NCBI GenBank assembly: GCA_017993715.1
Contig: JAGOME010000022.1
Span: forward strand, 1 to 55,308
Reading direction: 5' to 3'
DNA from: Phycicoccus sp.
Lineage (GTDB): Bacteria > Actinomycetota > Actinomycetes > Actinomycetales > Dermatophilaceae
Length of the DNA stretch: 55,308 nt
The notes beneath the pieces were generated by a model. That model was not told the origin of the DNA. It did not search any database and worked only from the letters and a program-made list of their open reading frames with translations. Of the stretch, positions 8,353 through 16,253 are shown one piece after another; position 1 is the stretch's first letter; every line of letters starts with the position of its first letter. The position numbers and the translations under genes are program-made.

Positions 8353-8547
8353 ATGTGGAATCAGATCTGGCCGTATCTCGCGGCACTCATCCCCACAGTG
8401 GTTGTGGCCGTCATTTTCTACTTCCTTATCAAGGCCATGCTCGAAGGTGATCGACGGGAGCGTGCCGCGGTCGCAAAATGGGAAGCCGAACAGGAAAGAC
8501 GGCAGGCGCGGCAGGCACCTGAGGAGAAACCCTCAGCATCCTCATAG
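8353..8547 (+). CDS. Small single-pass membrane protein
   Basis: 64 residues: one N-terminal transmembrane helix (about residues 5-28, WPYLAALIPTVVVAVIFYFL) and a charged, Arg/Glu-rich cytoplasmic tail. It starts 5 bp after lysS and so is probably co-transcribed and translationally coupled. Codon use is like its neighbours. I do not recognise a function. Confidence 0.75.
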   Translation: MWNQIWPYLAALIPTVVVAVIFYFLIKAMLEGDRRERAAVAKWEAEQERRQARQAPEEKPSASS

Positions 8548-8551
8548 AAAC

Positions 8552-8580
8552 TTGCATTCTTGCGGGATGTGCACAACGCT
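8552..8580 (+). promoter_or_regulatory. Candidate lsr2 promoter
   Basis: TTGCAT (8552-8557), a 17-nt spacer, then AACGCT (8575-8580), giving a 5' leader of about 33 nt before lsr2. Confidence 0.4.
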
Positions 8581-8619
8581 CTACCCCGCAGGGACATTTC
8601 AAGATGAAGGGTTAACCAC

Positions 8620-8943
8620 ATGGCGAAGCGCACGCTCATCACCATCGTTGACGACCTGGACCAAGAGAGCACCGCGGACGAAACCGTGTCTTTTGCCCTC
8701 GACGGCCTGTCGTATTCCATCGATCTCACCGCCGGCAATGCGCAGAAACTGCGGGACGACCTGGCCGTCTGGGTTTCCCACGCGACGCAGACCGGTGGCC
8801 GCAAGGCCCGGAAAGCAACCAAGGCAGGCGGCAAGCGCAGCGCCACCGATATTCGGGAATGGGGTCGCGCCAACGGATTCGCCGTCAACGAGCGCGGTCG
8901 CGTTTCCCGCGAGTTGCAGGACGCCTACGACAAGGCGCACTGA
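8620..8943 (+). CDS. lsr2: Lsr2 nucleoid-associated protein (H-NS-like xenogeneic silencer)
   Basis: 107-residue DNA-bridging protein. The N-terminal dimerisation domain (residues 1-60, starting MAKRTLITIVDDLDQES) and the C-terminal DNA-binding domain (about 70-107) are joined by a basic linker. The AT-hook-like minor-groove residues are seen in NERGRVSRELQDAY. An AAGGG ribosome site precedes the ATG. Lsr2 binds AT-rich, often acquired DNA. The gene following lysS fits a common actinobacterial order. Confidence 0.95.
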   Translation: MAKRTLITIVDDLDQESTADETVSFALDGLSYSIDLTAGNAQKLRDDLAVWVSHATQTGGRKARKATKAGGKRSATDIREWGRANGFAVNERGRVSRELQDAYDKAH

Positions 8944-8999
8944 TCTCGATTCGTGCAGCTGCGGCGACGGACCCTGACGCAGGGGCCGTCGCCGCCGCC

Positions 9000-9596
9000 A
9001 TGTCCGCCGCCCATCCGTACTACCGATTCACGGTCGCTGACCGTCGTTCCGCGCGTCCGCTCCGCACGTGGATCGCGTCGGCCGAGCAGTGGCAGATCGA
9101 TGAACATGCTCGGCACCACCGCGGAGCACCCAGTGCGTCCTCCCTGGCCTTGGCGTCCGCGACCGTCATGGCCCAGCTGTTCGGCGTGGTCGCGGCCACG
9201 AGCCTCCTGGGCGCCGCCGTCGCCCCGGTCCTCATTGACATCGGCCCCGACGATCTCGCCTTCGAGGTGGGGCCGCACCTGCTCCCGGTGACGATCCACC
9301 TCACCGGCCTGCGACCCCACGCCGGCAACCGCGGCGCCCGGATCGAGGCGGCGCGGGCGGCATTCAGAGAGGTCGCGACACCGCTCGCGCGTGACCTGCC
9401 CACCCTCGTCCGCTTCGGACCCCACCAGCGGCAGGCCATGGTGCGCGACGCCTGGCGGTTGGCGGTGCGCGACGTCCGACACCTCATCGGCGGTCCGCCC
9501 GTGGTGCAGCGGGAAGCCTGCTGCTACCTCTACACCGTCCCCGGCACGGCGCTGTGCGCCGGCTGCCCCCGAGCGAGCCGCACGCCGCACCCCTAG
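9000..9596 (+). CDS. FhuF-like (2Fe-2S) protein, probable ferric-siderophore reductase
   Basis: The C-terminal cysteine pattern C-C-x10-C-x2-C (ACCYLYTVPGTALCAGCPR) is the FhuF-type [2Fe-2S] signature. The N-terminal part is Ala-rich and otherwise unremarkable. FhuF-type proteins reduce ferric siderophores in the cytoplasm. The start is uncertain: 9000 is the first in-frame ATG after lsr2, giving 198 residues; a start overlapping the lsr2 stop is possible. No siderophore uptake genes are adjacent. Its stop codon overlaps the stop of the convergent polymerase gene within CTAG at 9593-9596. Confidence 0.7.
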   Translation: MSAAHPYYRFTVADRRSARPLRTWIASAEQWQIDEHARHHRGAPSASSLALASATVMAQLFGVVAATSLLGAAVAPVLIDIGPDDLAFEVGPHLLPVTIHLTGLRPHAGNRGARIEAARAAFREVATPLARDLPTLVRFGPHQRQAMVRDAWRLAVRDVRHLIGGPPVVQREACCYLYTVPGTALCAGCPRASRTPHP

Positions 9597-10498
9597 CCCA
9601 CCAGCGGGGCGAGCAGATCGCCATGCGTGGCCAACCGATCGGCCATGTCCTCAAAGAGCACCTGCTCGAGGGCATCACGCTCAGCCGCACCGGCTTCGAC
9701 CTCGGCCCACGTCCGAGGGGCGGCCACGCACGGCAGCTCCCGACCCCTCATCGAGTAGGGACAGATCGTCGTCTTGGCCGCGACGTTCTGGCTCCAGTCC
9801 AGGAAGATCTTGCCCGGCCGCAAGGACTTGGTCATCCGCCACACGACGAGATCGGGCTCCCGCTTGGTCAACTCCTGCGCGAGTTGCAACACCAGATCCC
9901 GCACCTGATCGCTGGTCAGGTCACCACCGAGGGCGGCATAGAGCTGCATCCCCTTGGAGCCGGAGGTGACGGGATAGAGCTCCAACCCCAGAGCCCCCAG
10001 CCGCTCGCGCACGAGCAGCGCGACCCGGGCGCACTCGTGCAGGTCCGCGGGTGCCCCCGGGTCGAGATCGATGACGAGACGGTTGGGGTTGGTCGGGGCC
10101 CCCGCATCGTCGATCGTCCACTGCGGCACATGCAGCTCGAGGGAGTTGAGGTTGACCAAGTACGTCAAGGTCGCCAGATCCGGGACAAAGGGATAGGTCA
10201 CATCGTCGAGGCGGATGTGGGTCAGCCATGAGGGCGCTCCGGACGGCAGGTTCTTTTCGAAGAAGCTGATGTCCTGGGCCCCGTGCGGAAACCGCACCCG
10301 GGTGACCGGGCGATGGGCCAGCTGCGGCAGCAGCACGGGCGCGACACTCGCGTAGTACGCCAGGACCTCCCCCTTGGTGGTCTCGGTGGCCGGGTACATG
10401 ATCTTGTCCAGGCTGCTCAGCCGCAGCGTGCGACCCTCGACCTCCACCCGTGTCACCTGCGGAACCTGGGGTCCGCGCGGCGCGTCAGGCACCCTCAC
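9593..10498 (-). CDS. NHEJ DNA polymerase (LigD polymerase/primase-like domain, stand-alone)
   Basis: 301-residue primase-polymerase of the LigD-POL family, filling gaps and priming during Ku-dependent end joining. Recognisable segments: LRLSSLDKIMYP at the N-terminus, the metal-binding pair VIDLDPG near residue 143, LYPVTSGSKGMQLYAAL near 180, and the nucleotide-binding region SLRPGKIFLDWSQN near 232. A complete LigD would also contain ligase and phosphoesterase domains; here the ligase is a separate gene just upstream, overlapping by 14 bp. GTG start at 10498. Confidence 0.9.
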   Translation of the reverse strand: MRVPDAPRGPQVPQVTRVEVEGRTLRLSSLDKIMYPATETTKGEVLAYYASVAPVLLPQLAHRPVTRVRFPHGAQDISFFEKNLPSGAPSWLTHIRLDDVTYPFVPDLATLTYLVNLNSLELHVPQWTIDDAGAPTNPNRLVIDLDPGAPADLHECARVALLVRERLGALGLELYPVTSGSKGMQLYAALGGDLTSDQVRDLVLQLAQELTKREPDLVVWRMTKSLRPGKIFLDWSQNVAAKTTICPYSMRGRELPCVAAPRTWAEVEAGAAERDALEQVLFEDMADRLATHGDLLAPLVG

Positions 10499-11465
10499 CG
10501 CCAGACGTGGGCAGGGGGCCCAGGTCGTCGTCCGCCATCGTGAGGTCCGCCGGGGTCAGATCGGCCCGCACCCCAAGGAATGCCGGCTGCCGCAGCCGCT
10601 GCCCGGGCGCGTGTCCAAGGGTGCGCACCTCGACCACGACGGAGGGGTCCACCCAGCGCGTGCCCTCGGCGTCGACCGGTGGCACCTCATCGCTGAAGGG
10701 CGAGTGCGCACGAGTGAGCGGCGCGAGCAGGGCCCTAAGGGCCACACCGGCCGACCCCGCCAAGCCGGAACCGACCCGCCCCGCGTACCGCCAACCGCCC
10801 TGACCGTCGGGCAGGCCGACGAGCACGGCGCCGAGTCGACCGGCCGTCGATCCCACCTCGGTGCGCCAGCCGCCGACGATGACGGACACGCTGATCCGGT
10901 GGGGTGACTTGAGCCAGTCCGAGGACCGACGTCCCGCGGCATACGTGGACGACCGTCGCTTGCTGACGATCCCCTCGAGCTCCTGGTCCCTCGTCGCCGC
11001 GAACAGCTCCTCGCCGTCGTCATAGGTGGGCGGCACCTGCCAGGACCGACCGCTGAGCTCGAGCCGCTCCAGGAGACTGCGACGCGCCGTCCATGATTGA
11101 CCGGTCAGGTGCGCACCGAAAAGGCGCAGGACGTCAAAGACCAGGAAGGTCACTGGCCGAGTCACCGACAGGGCGGCAGCCTTGGCGGCATTCGTCACGT
11201 GCATCCGCTCCGTCAGGGCGGCGAAACTCGGCCGCCCGTCGACCATGGCGACGATCTCCCCGTCCAGCAGCATGTCCTCGTAGAGCCCTGCAAGGCCCGC
11301 GAGCTCGGGGAAGCCAGCCGTGATGTCGCGCCCGGTCCGGCTGCTGATCGTCATCCCGCGGTCGTCGATATCGATGAGCACGCGCATGCCGTCCCATTTG
11401 ACCTCGTGCACCCAGTCGGGTCCCGTGGGAATCACCGACGTCTGGGTCGCGAGCATGGGCTGCAC
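10485..11465 (-). CDS. ATP-dependent DNA ligase (LigC/LigD ligase domain)
   Basis: 326-residue ligase sealing breaks, probably in non-homologous end joining with the overlapping polymerase gene and nearby ku. Motif I with the adenylated lysine is EVKWDGMR near residue 23, motif III MLLDGEIVAM near 65, motif IV ELEGIVSKR near 162, and motif V SDWLKSPH near 183. A C-terminal OB-fold follows. The GTG start at 11465 (reading MQPMLAT) is chosen; an ATG three codons later has better ribosome-site spacing. No 3'-phosphoesterase domain is present in either gene. Confidence 0.92.
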   Translation of the reverse strand: MQPMLATQTSVIPTGPDWVHEVKWDGMRVLIDIDDRGMTISSRTGRDITAGFPELAGLAGLYEDMLLDGEIVAMVDGRPSFAALTERMHVTNAAKAAALSVTRPVTFLVFDVLRLFGAHLTGQSWTARRSLLERLELSGRSWQVPPTYDDGEELFAATRDQELEGIVSKRRSSTYAAGRRSSDWLKSPHRISVSVIVGGWRTEVGSTAGRLGAVLVGLPDGQGGWRYAGRVGSGLAGSAGVALRALLAPLTRAHSPFSDEVPPVDAEGTRWVDPSVVVEVRTLGHAPGQRLRQPAFLGVRADLTPADLTMADDDLGPLPTSGGEGA

Positions 11466-11537
11466 CTTCTCATCGTGTCACGCAGCGCGCGGCATGAAGT
11501 TGCGCCCGCGGGAACCCGCCACCCAGACTTTGGCCCC

Positions 11538-12875
11538 GTGAGCAAGGGTGGAGATCGCAAGCAGCCGAGTCGAGCGCGTCGCACGCCAGCGGCATTCGGG
11601 CGAATGCCGCACGGTCTACGGCCCCTGCGGGCTCGTGACCCGCATGAGCACCGTGCGGCCACCACCCTGGAACTGTTCTATGACCTGACGATCGTCGTCG
11701 CCTTCTCGGTGTCCGGCGGCCAGTTCGCGCACTCGTTGGCGGCCGGGCACGTGCTCAACGGCGTCGCGGCCTTCGCCTTCACCGTCTTTGCGGTGACCTG
11801 GGCCTGGGCGAGCTTCACGACGTTCGCCTCCGGATTCGACAACGACGACGTCGGGATGCGCCTGGCGACACTAGCCCAGATGGCCGGCATCGTCGTGCTG
11901 ACCCTGGGGATCCCCGACCTCTATCACGGCTTCGACGAGTGGCACCTGGACAACCGGATCCTCGTCTACGGCTACGTGACGATGCGGGCGTCCATGATGT
12001 ACCTCTGGTGGCGCGCCGCCAAGGACAACCCGGAACGGCGTCCGGTCATGAAGCACTACATCCGGTGGGTCGGCGCCGCCCAGGTCGGCTGGGTCGCCCT
12101 GACCTTTGTCCACGCCGGATGGGCCGTCACGGGTCCTGCCCTGCTGGCCCTCTACGGCATGGAGGTCTATGCCGTCCTCACCGCCCAGCGCAGCAACGGC
12201 AGCCCCTGGAATGTCCACCACCTCGTCGAGCGCTACGGGCTGCTGACGATCATCTCCCTCGGCGAGGTCGTCCTCGGCACCACCGTCGCGGTCCAGGCCG
12301 TCATCGAGAGCCAACACGAGTGGAACACGCAGTCGGTCCTCCTGCTGGCCGCCGGCATCACCATGGCGTTCGGGATGTGGTGGACCTACTTCGCGCTGCC
12401 CTACGTCGAGACGCTGTCCTTGCATCCTGAGCGCGTCTTTGGGTTTGCGCAGGGCCACCTGGCCATGTTCGGCACCATCGCGGGAGTCGGGGCCGGGCTG
12501 CACGCCGTGGCCTACTTCATCGAGGGCGAGACCGAGCTGTCCCAGGGGGCGACGATGCTCACCGTGGCCGTGCCGATGGGGCTGTTCATTGCCTTGGTCT
12601 ACGGGATTGCCCACTACTTGATGCCCGGGCGCGACCGGTTCCACTGGATCCTCGGGATCGCCACCGTCGCCACCCTGGCAGCCTCGGTCGCGCTCTCGTA
12701 TGCCGGGGTGAGCCTGGGCTGGTCCCTCATCGTCCTCATGCTCGCGCCGTGGATCAACGTCGTGGGCTACGAGACGGCGGGCCATGGTCACCTGGACCGC
12801 GTGCTCGAACGCATGCGCGGGGAGGCGGCTGCCTCGGCCGGTGGGGGAAGCGGGTACACACGCGGGCACGGCTGA
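11538..12875 (+). CDS. LtrA family polytopic membrane protein (paralogue 2)
   Basis: 445-residue LtrA (PF06772) membrane protein with signature TLELFYDLTIVVAFSVSG, many hydrophobic helices and FGMWWTYFALPY. The upstream frame is open far into the ligase gene, but the GTG at 11538 follows CAGACT, a weak -10 at leaderless spacing. Codons about 17-25 contain a perfect hairpin made from two facing copies of the dispersed motif (11589-11610), which could affect early translation or mRNA stability. It lies between end-joining genes without a known link. Confidence 0.85.
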   Translation: MSKGGDRKQPSRARRTPAAFGRMPHGLRPLRARDPHEHRAATTLELFYDLTIVVAFSVSGGQFAHSLAAGHVLNGVAAFAFTVFAVTWAWASFTTFASGFDNDDVGMRLATLAQMAGIVVLTLGIPDLYHGFDEWHLDNRILVYGYVTMRASMMYLWWRAAKDNPERRPVMKHYIRWVGAAQVGWVALTFVHAGWAVTGPALLALYGMEVYAVLTAQRSNGSPWNVHHLVERYGLLTIISLGEVVLGTTVAVQAVIESQHEWNTQSVLLLAAGITMAFGMWWTYFALPYVETLSLHPERVFGFAQGHLAMFGTIAGVGAGLHAVAYFIEGETELSQGATMLTVAVPMGLFIALVYGIAHYLMPGRDRFHWILGIATVATLAASVALSYAGVSLGWSLIVLMLAPWINVVGYETAGHGHLDRVLERMRGEAAASAGGGSGYTRGHG

Positions 12876-12876
12876 C

Positions 12877-12908
12877 GTCTGCAGACGGGCTCGTCTCCGT
12901 CTGCAGAC
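12877..12908 (+). terminator. Hairpin terminator of LtrA2
   Basis: Perfect 12-bp inverted repeat GTCTGCAGACGG / complement with an 8-nt loop, starting 2 bp after the stop codon. Confidence 0.65.
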
Positions 12909-12980
12909 CCCCCTGTGATCCCGAACCCGCAGCCATATCCCACCGCTTGATCGCGTCTGGAGCCGCGCCTACCCATTGCG

Positions 12981-13026
12981 TTACCCATCAGTAGACGGGG
13001 TCGTGACCCCCTCTACTGATGGGTAA
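12981..13026. repeat. Intergenic hairpin family 1, copy 2
   Basis: Arms 12981-13000 and 13007-13026 match at 19 of 20 positions around loop TCGTGA. They keep the TTACCC..GTAG..GGGG core of the copies at 5761 and 53579. Like copy 1, it follows an LtrA gene. Confidence 0.7.
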
Positions 13027-13148
13027 GTGACTCGGTAGATCCTCGCCTGAGTCACGCGAAGCTCAGAGGGGCACGCGAGCCCCTCCAGCGCCCCTCTGGC
13101 TCACTCCCAACGCCACCCCGGGTCAAGCAGCGCAAGCGCTCCGCTGCG

Positions 13149-14042
13149 TCACTGCCCGAAGAACGTCTCCTTGAGCTTGTTGCCGACCGGCCCGGACCCG
13201 CCGGTGATATCGGCACCCGAGCCGTTGGTCAGGTCCGCGTCGAACCACACCCGGGCCTCCCCACGCTTGGTGATGCCGAGCAGTGGCATGCCCTCCGGGT
13301 AGTCCGGGTTGGAGCAGGACCCCGAGGAAAGGTCGACCACGTCCGCGAAGCCGGACGCCTGGAGGTTGGTCACGACGGGGACGGCGCCCGGCTCGGTGCC
13401 GATGACGATCTGGTCCAGTGCCCCGCTGCTGCGGATGACATAGAACGTGGCAGACAGGTAGGCGCCGTCAACGTAGTCCTGGTCGACCTGCACCATCGAG
13501 GTGACATCAGACCAGTCCCCGGCGAGGGCCTCGCCGGCCACGCTCGGCGTGCGGTACTCGGAGCGGGTCAGACCGTCGGCGCTCAGGCGGTACAGGTGGG
13601 GGTAGGCCGGGACGAGCTCAGTCGTGCCCTCCCAGCCGGACGCGAATGCCGTGTGCTGGACGTCCACGTTCATGGTCCCGCTGCTCACGGTGCCGTGCTC
13701 CTCGACCTGATAGAGCGTCCCGTCGGGGGAGACCGACCAGGCTGTCCGGTGGTGAAGTTCGCCGGTCGCGCCGTACTCGCCGATGATCGTGTAGGCCTCG
13801 GGCACGAAGGGACCGCGCGCGGTGGTCCACGCATCCATCGTCCACTCACCCGTCGAACCGTCGTACCACGCCCGATCCATCTGGGCCTTGCGGGTGAAGC
13901 CGGTCGTGCCGACCCAACACTGCGCCGGGACCGCGGTCTCCGGGCCCGGCTTGGGCCTCTTCGCCGCGGCTGCCGTGCCGGCCGGCAACGTGACGGCGAG
14001 GGCGCTGACGGCCAGAGTGACCGCGATCTTCTTCCAAGACAT
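13149..14042 (-). CDS. Secreted protein of unknown function
   Basis: 297 residues with a clear Sec signal peptide (SWKKIAVTLAVSALAVTL... cleavage near AGTAAAA, about residue 27). The mature part is rich in Trp, Tyr, Ser and acidic residues, and contains short YxxxxDGxL-type units that may form a beta-propeller-like fold. Two cysteines, one in AQCWVGTT near the mature N-terminus and one in GSCSNPDYPEG near the C-terminus, could form a disulphide. Start at 14042 is supported by GGGAGGA about 7 nt upstream. No family recognised. Confidence 0.75.
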   Translation of the reverse strand: MSWKKIAVTLAVSALAVTLPAGTAAAAKRPKPGPETAVPAQCWVGTTGFTRKAQMDRAWYDGSTGEWTMDAWTTARGPFVPEAYTIIGEYGATGELHHRTAWSVSPDGTLYQVEEHGTVSSGTMNVDVQHTAFASGWEGTTELVPAYPHLYRLSADGLTRSEYRTPSVAGEALAGDWSDVTSMVQVDQDYVDGAYLSATFYVIRSSGALDQIVIGTEPGAVPVVTNLQASGFADVVDLSSGSCSNPDYPEGMPLLGITKRGEARVWFDADLTNGSGADITGGSGPVGNKLKETFFGQ

Positions 14043-14268
14043 GCCTTTTCCTCCCGATGAGGTCGATCGCCGAGGGGCGGCGACCGACCTCACCAGGCAA
14101 TCAGGCGGGGCGCCGACGGCATACCCGAAGAACCGCGGGGGCAGTTTTCCGGGGGTCCCCGGCGCACGAGCCGGGCGCGGCTGCCGGCACGGGGCCGGGA
14201 CGCGACCTGCCGCAGTTCCTCGCCTGCCGAATCCCTCCGGCGCCGCGGCATACGGGAGGATGGAGCGC

Positions 14269-15063
14269 ATGCGCGCAATCTGGAAGGGTGCCGTCTCCTT
14301 CGGCCTGGTCAACGTCCCGATCCGGCTGTACTCCGCGACCGAGAACCATGACGTGCAGTTCCGTCAGGTGCACCGCGAGGACGGGGGGCGGATCCGCTAC
14401 AAGCGGTTCTGCTCGATCGACGGCGAAGAGGTTGCCTTCGACGACATCGCCAAGGGCTTCGAGACCGAGGAGGGCGAGATGGTCGTCCTGACCGACGAGG
14501 ACTTCAAGGATCTGCCCAGTCGCAGTTCCAAGGAGATCGCGGTAACCCGGTTCGTGCCCACCGACGAGATCGATCCGATGTGGCTCGACAAGTCCTACTA
14601 CCTCGAGCCGGACAAGTCAGCGACCAAGCCGTATGTCCTGCTGCGCGACGCCCTGGAGTCCGAGCAGCGGATGGCCGTGTGCACCGTGTCCATCCGGACC
14701 CGGATGACGATGGCGGTGCTGCGCGTGCGGGACGGGGTCATCGTCATGCAGACGATGTTGTGGCCCGATGAGATCCGCAATCCCGACTTCGCCCTCGTCG
14801 ACGATGTGCACGCCACAGATCAGGAGATGGCCATGGCCAAGCTCCTCATCGACCAGCTGAGCGGCGACTACGACCCGGCGGACTACGAGGACGACTACGC
14901 GACGGCCGTCAAGGAGCTGGTCGCGGCCAAGGTCGCCGGCGGCGAGGTCCAGGCCCCGGCTGCGGAAGCCGAGGACTCCGGCGAGGTTGTCGACCTGCTG
15001 GCCGCGCTGGCCAAGTCGGTCGAGAAGGCGAAGGCGTCCCGCGGCGAGGCCAAGGCCGGCTGA
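14269..15063 (+). CDS. ku: Ku DNA end-binding protein
   Basis: 264-residue homodimeric ring protein binding double-strand break ends and recruiting the ligase and polymerase. The N-terminus MRAIWKGAVSFGLVNVPIRL is diagnostic; the beta-barrel core continues through RYKRFCSIDGEEV and LPSRSSKEIAVTRFVP. The tail after about residue 225 is acidic then Lys/Ala-rich. Start at 14269 has GGGAGGA 8 nt upstream; an ATG three codons earlier is too close to it. About 3-5 kb from the ligase and polymerase genes and on the opposite strand. Confidence 0.95.
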   Translation: MRAIWKGAVSFGLVNVPIRLYSATENHDVQFRQVHREDGGRIRYKRFCSIDGEEVAFDDIAKGFETEEGEMVVLTDEDFKDLPSRSSKEIAVTRFVPTDEIDPMWLDKSYYLEPDKSATKPYVLLRDALESEQRMAVCTVSIRTRMTMAVLRVRDGVIVMQTMLWPDEIRNPDFALVDDVHATDQEMAMAKLLIDQLSGDYDPADYEDDYATAVKELVAAKVAGGEVQAPAAEAEDSGEVVDLLAALAKSVEKAKASRGEAKAG

Positions 15064-15085
15064 CGGCATTCGGCCCCCCGCCAAG

Positions 15086-15144
15086 CCATCGGTTCGAGGT
15101 ATTGCGCGGGTCTGCGGGATCCGCGAAATACCTCGAACCGATGG
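15086..15144. repeat. Long inverted repeat between ku and nei
   Basis: Perfect 18-bp arms (15086-15103 and 15127-15144) with a second inner CGCGG/CCGCG pairing, so nearly the whole 59 nt can pair. It ends just before the nei -10 element and may terminate ku transcription. Confidence 0.6.
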
Positions 15145-15149
15145 GCAGT

Positions 15150-15155
15150 TACGCT
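15150..15155 (+). promoter_or_regulatory. -10 element TACGCT, leaderless promoter of the nei-type gene
   Basis: TACGCT with 7 nt to the ATG at 15163 and no ribosome site. Confidence 0.55.
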
Positions 15156-15162
15156 GCCGGAC

Positions 15163-16083
15163 ATGCCTGAGGGACATACGCTGCACCGCCTCGCCGGCGC
15201 GCTCGACCGCGCGTTCGCCGGCGGGCCGGTCATGGCGTCGAGCCCGCAGGGTCGGTTTGTTGAGGGCGCCGCGCTCCTCGACGGGGTGGAGGTCGAGCAG
15301 GCACACGCGTGGGGCAAGCACCTGTTTGTCGACTTCGCCGGGGAACGCATCCTCAACGTCCACCTCGGCCTCATCGGCGTCTTCGACGTCACCCCGTATA
15401 CCGGGGGTCCGGCTGCGTTGCCGCCGCCGGTCGGTGCGGTCCGGCTGCGCCTGGCCAACGCGCGCTTTGTCGCGGATCTGCGGGGCGCCACAGTCGTCGA
15501 CGTCATTACCCCCGAGCAGGCTGACGCCATCGTGGCGCGCCTCGGTCCCGACCCTTTGCGGGTGGGGCAGCCCGGCAACGACCCGGAGCGTTCGCTAGCC
15601 AAGCTGGCGCGCACGGATCGGCCGGTGGCCGAGTTGCTCATGGACCAGTCCGTCATCGCTGGCGTCGGCAACGTCTATCGCGCCGAAGTCCTTCACCGAC
15701 ACCGGGTTTCGCCGTTCACCCCCGGACGCAAAGTGCGTCCCAAGACGTGGCTGACCATGTGGGATGACCTGGTCGACCTGCTCCCCCTCGGGGTCGCCTT
15801 TGGCCAGATCATCACCCTGCCCGAGCAGGTCGAGGCCGCCCTGGCCTACCTCGCAGACCCGGCGCACACGGCATTCGCCGCGTCGTGGCGGGGAGCGGCC
15901 GAGGGCGAGCGCGGTCGCGGGCCTCGGCGCCCGGCCTACGAGGCCGTCAGCCCGTTCCCGCGGGAGTACGCCGTCTACAAACGCACCGGAATGCCGTGCC
16001 CGACGTGCGGATCCAAGGTCCAGACCCGACTCCTCGCCGGGCGCAACCTCTACTGGTGCGGCCGCTGCCAGCGCCGTACATAG
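15163..16083 (+). CDS. Fpg/Nei family DNA glycosylase/AP lyase
   Basis: 306-residue base-excision repair enzyme removing oxidised bases. Catalytic Pro2-Glu3 is at the N-terminus (MPEGHTLHRLA), and the helix-two-turn-helix segment is DQSVIAGVGNVYRAEVLHRH. A C-terminal zinc finger is visible as CPTC-x16-CGRC. The MPEGHTLHR start is that of actinobacterial Nei proteins rather than Fpg. Leaderless-type promoter. Confidence 0.93.
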   Translation: MPEGHTLHRLAGALDRAFAGGPVMASSPQGRFVEGAALLDGVEVEQAHAWGKHLFVDFAGERILNVHLGLIGVFDVTPYTGGPAALPPPVGAVRLRLANARFVADLRGATVVDVITPEQADAIVARLGPDPLRVGQPGNDPERSLAKLARTDRPVAELLMDQSVIAGVGNVYRAEVLHRHRVSPFTPGRKVRPKTWLTMWDDLVDLLPLGVAFGQIITLPEQVEAALAYLADPAHTAFAASWRGAAEGERGRGPRRPAYEAVSPFPREYAVYKRTGMPCPTCGSKVQTRLLAGRNLYWCGRCQRRT

Positions 16084-16253
16084 GCGGCTCCGGCGCTCCC
16101 ACCCTGGCCCGGTCCACCGCTGGGAATGGCGACCAGCGAGGCCGGATATCTCCTGATCCGAGTTGCGTCAGGCGGCACGTGCGAGCCTCGGATTCCATGA
16201 CTGACGTGGGACGGGTGTTGCCAGAGGGCCTAGAGCACAGCACACTGAGGCGC

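Noticed and set aside
11097-11537. 5' extension of the LtrA2 frame
   Set aside because: Runs antisense through the ligase gene; the GTG at 11538 is the sensible start.
13060-13105. Inverted repeat GAGGGGC..GCCCCTC after hairpin family 1 copy 2
   Set aside because: Short and GC-rich with alternative pairings; not clearly a terminator of the secreted-protein gene.
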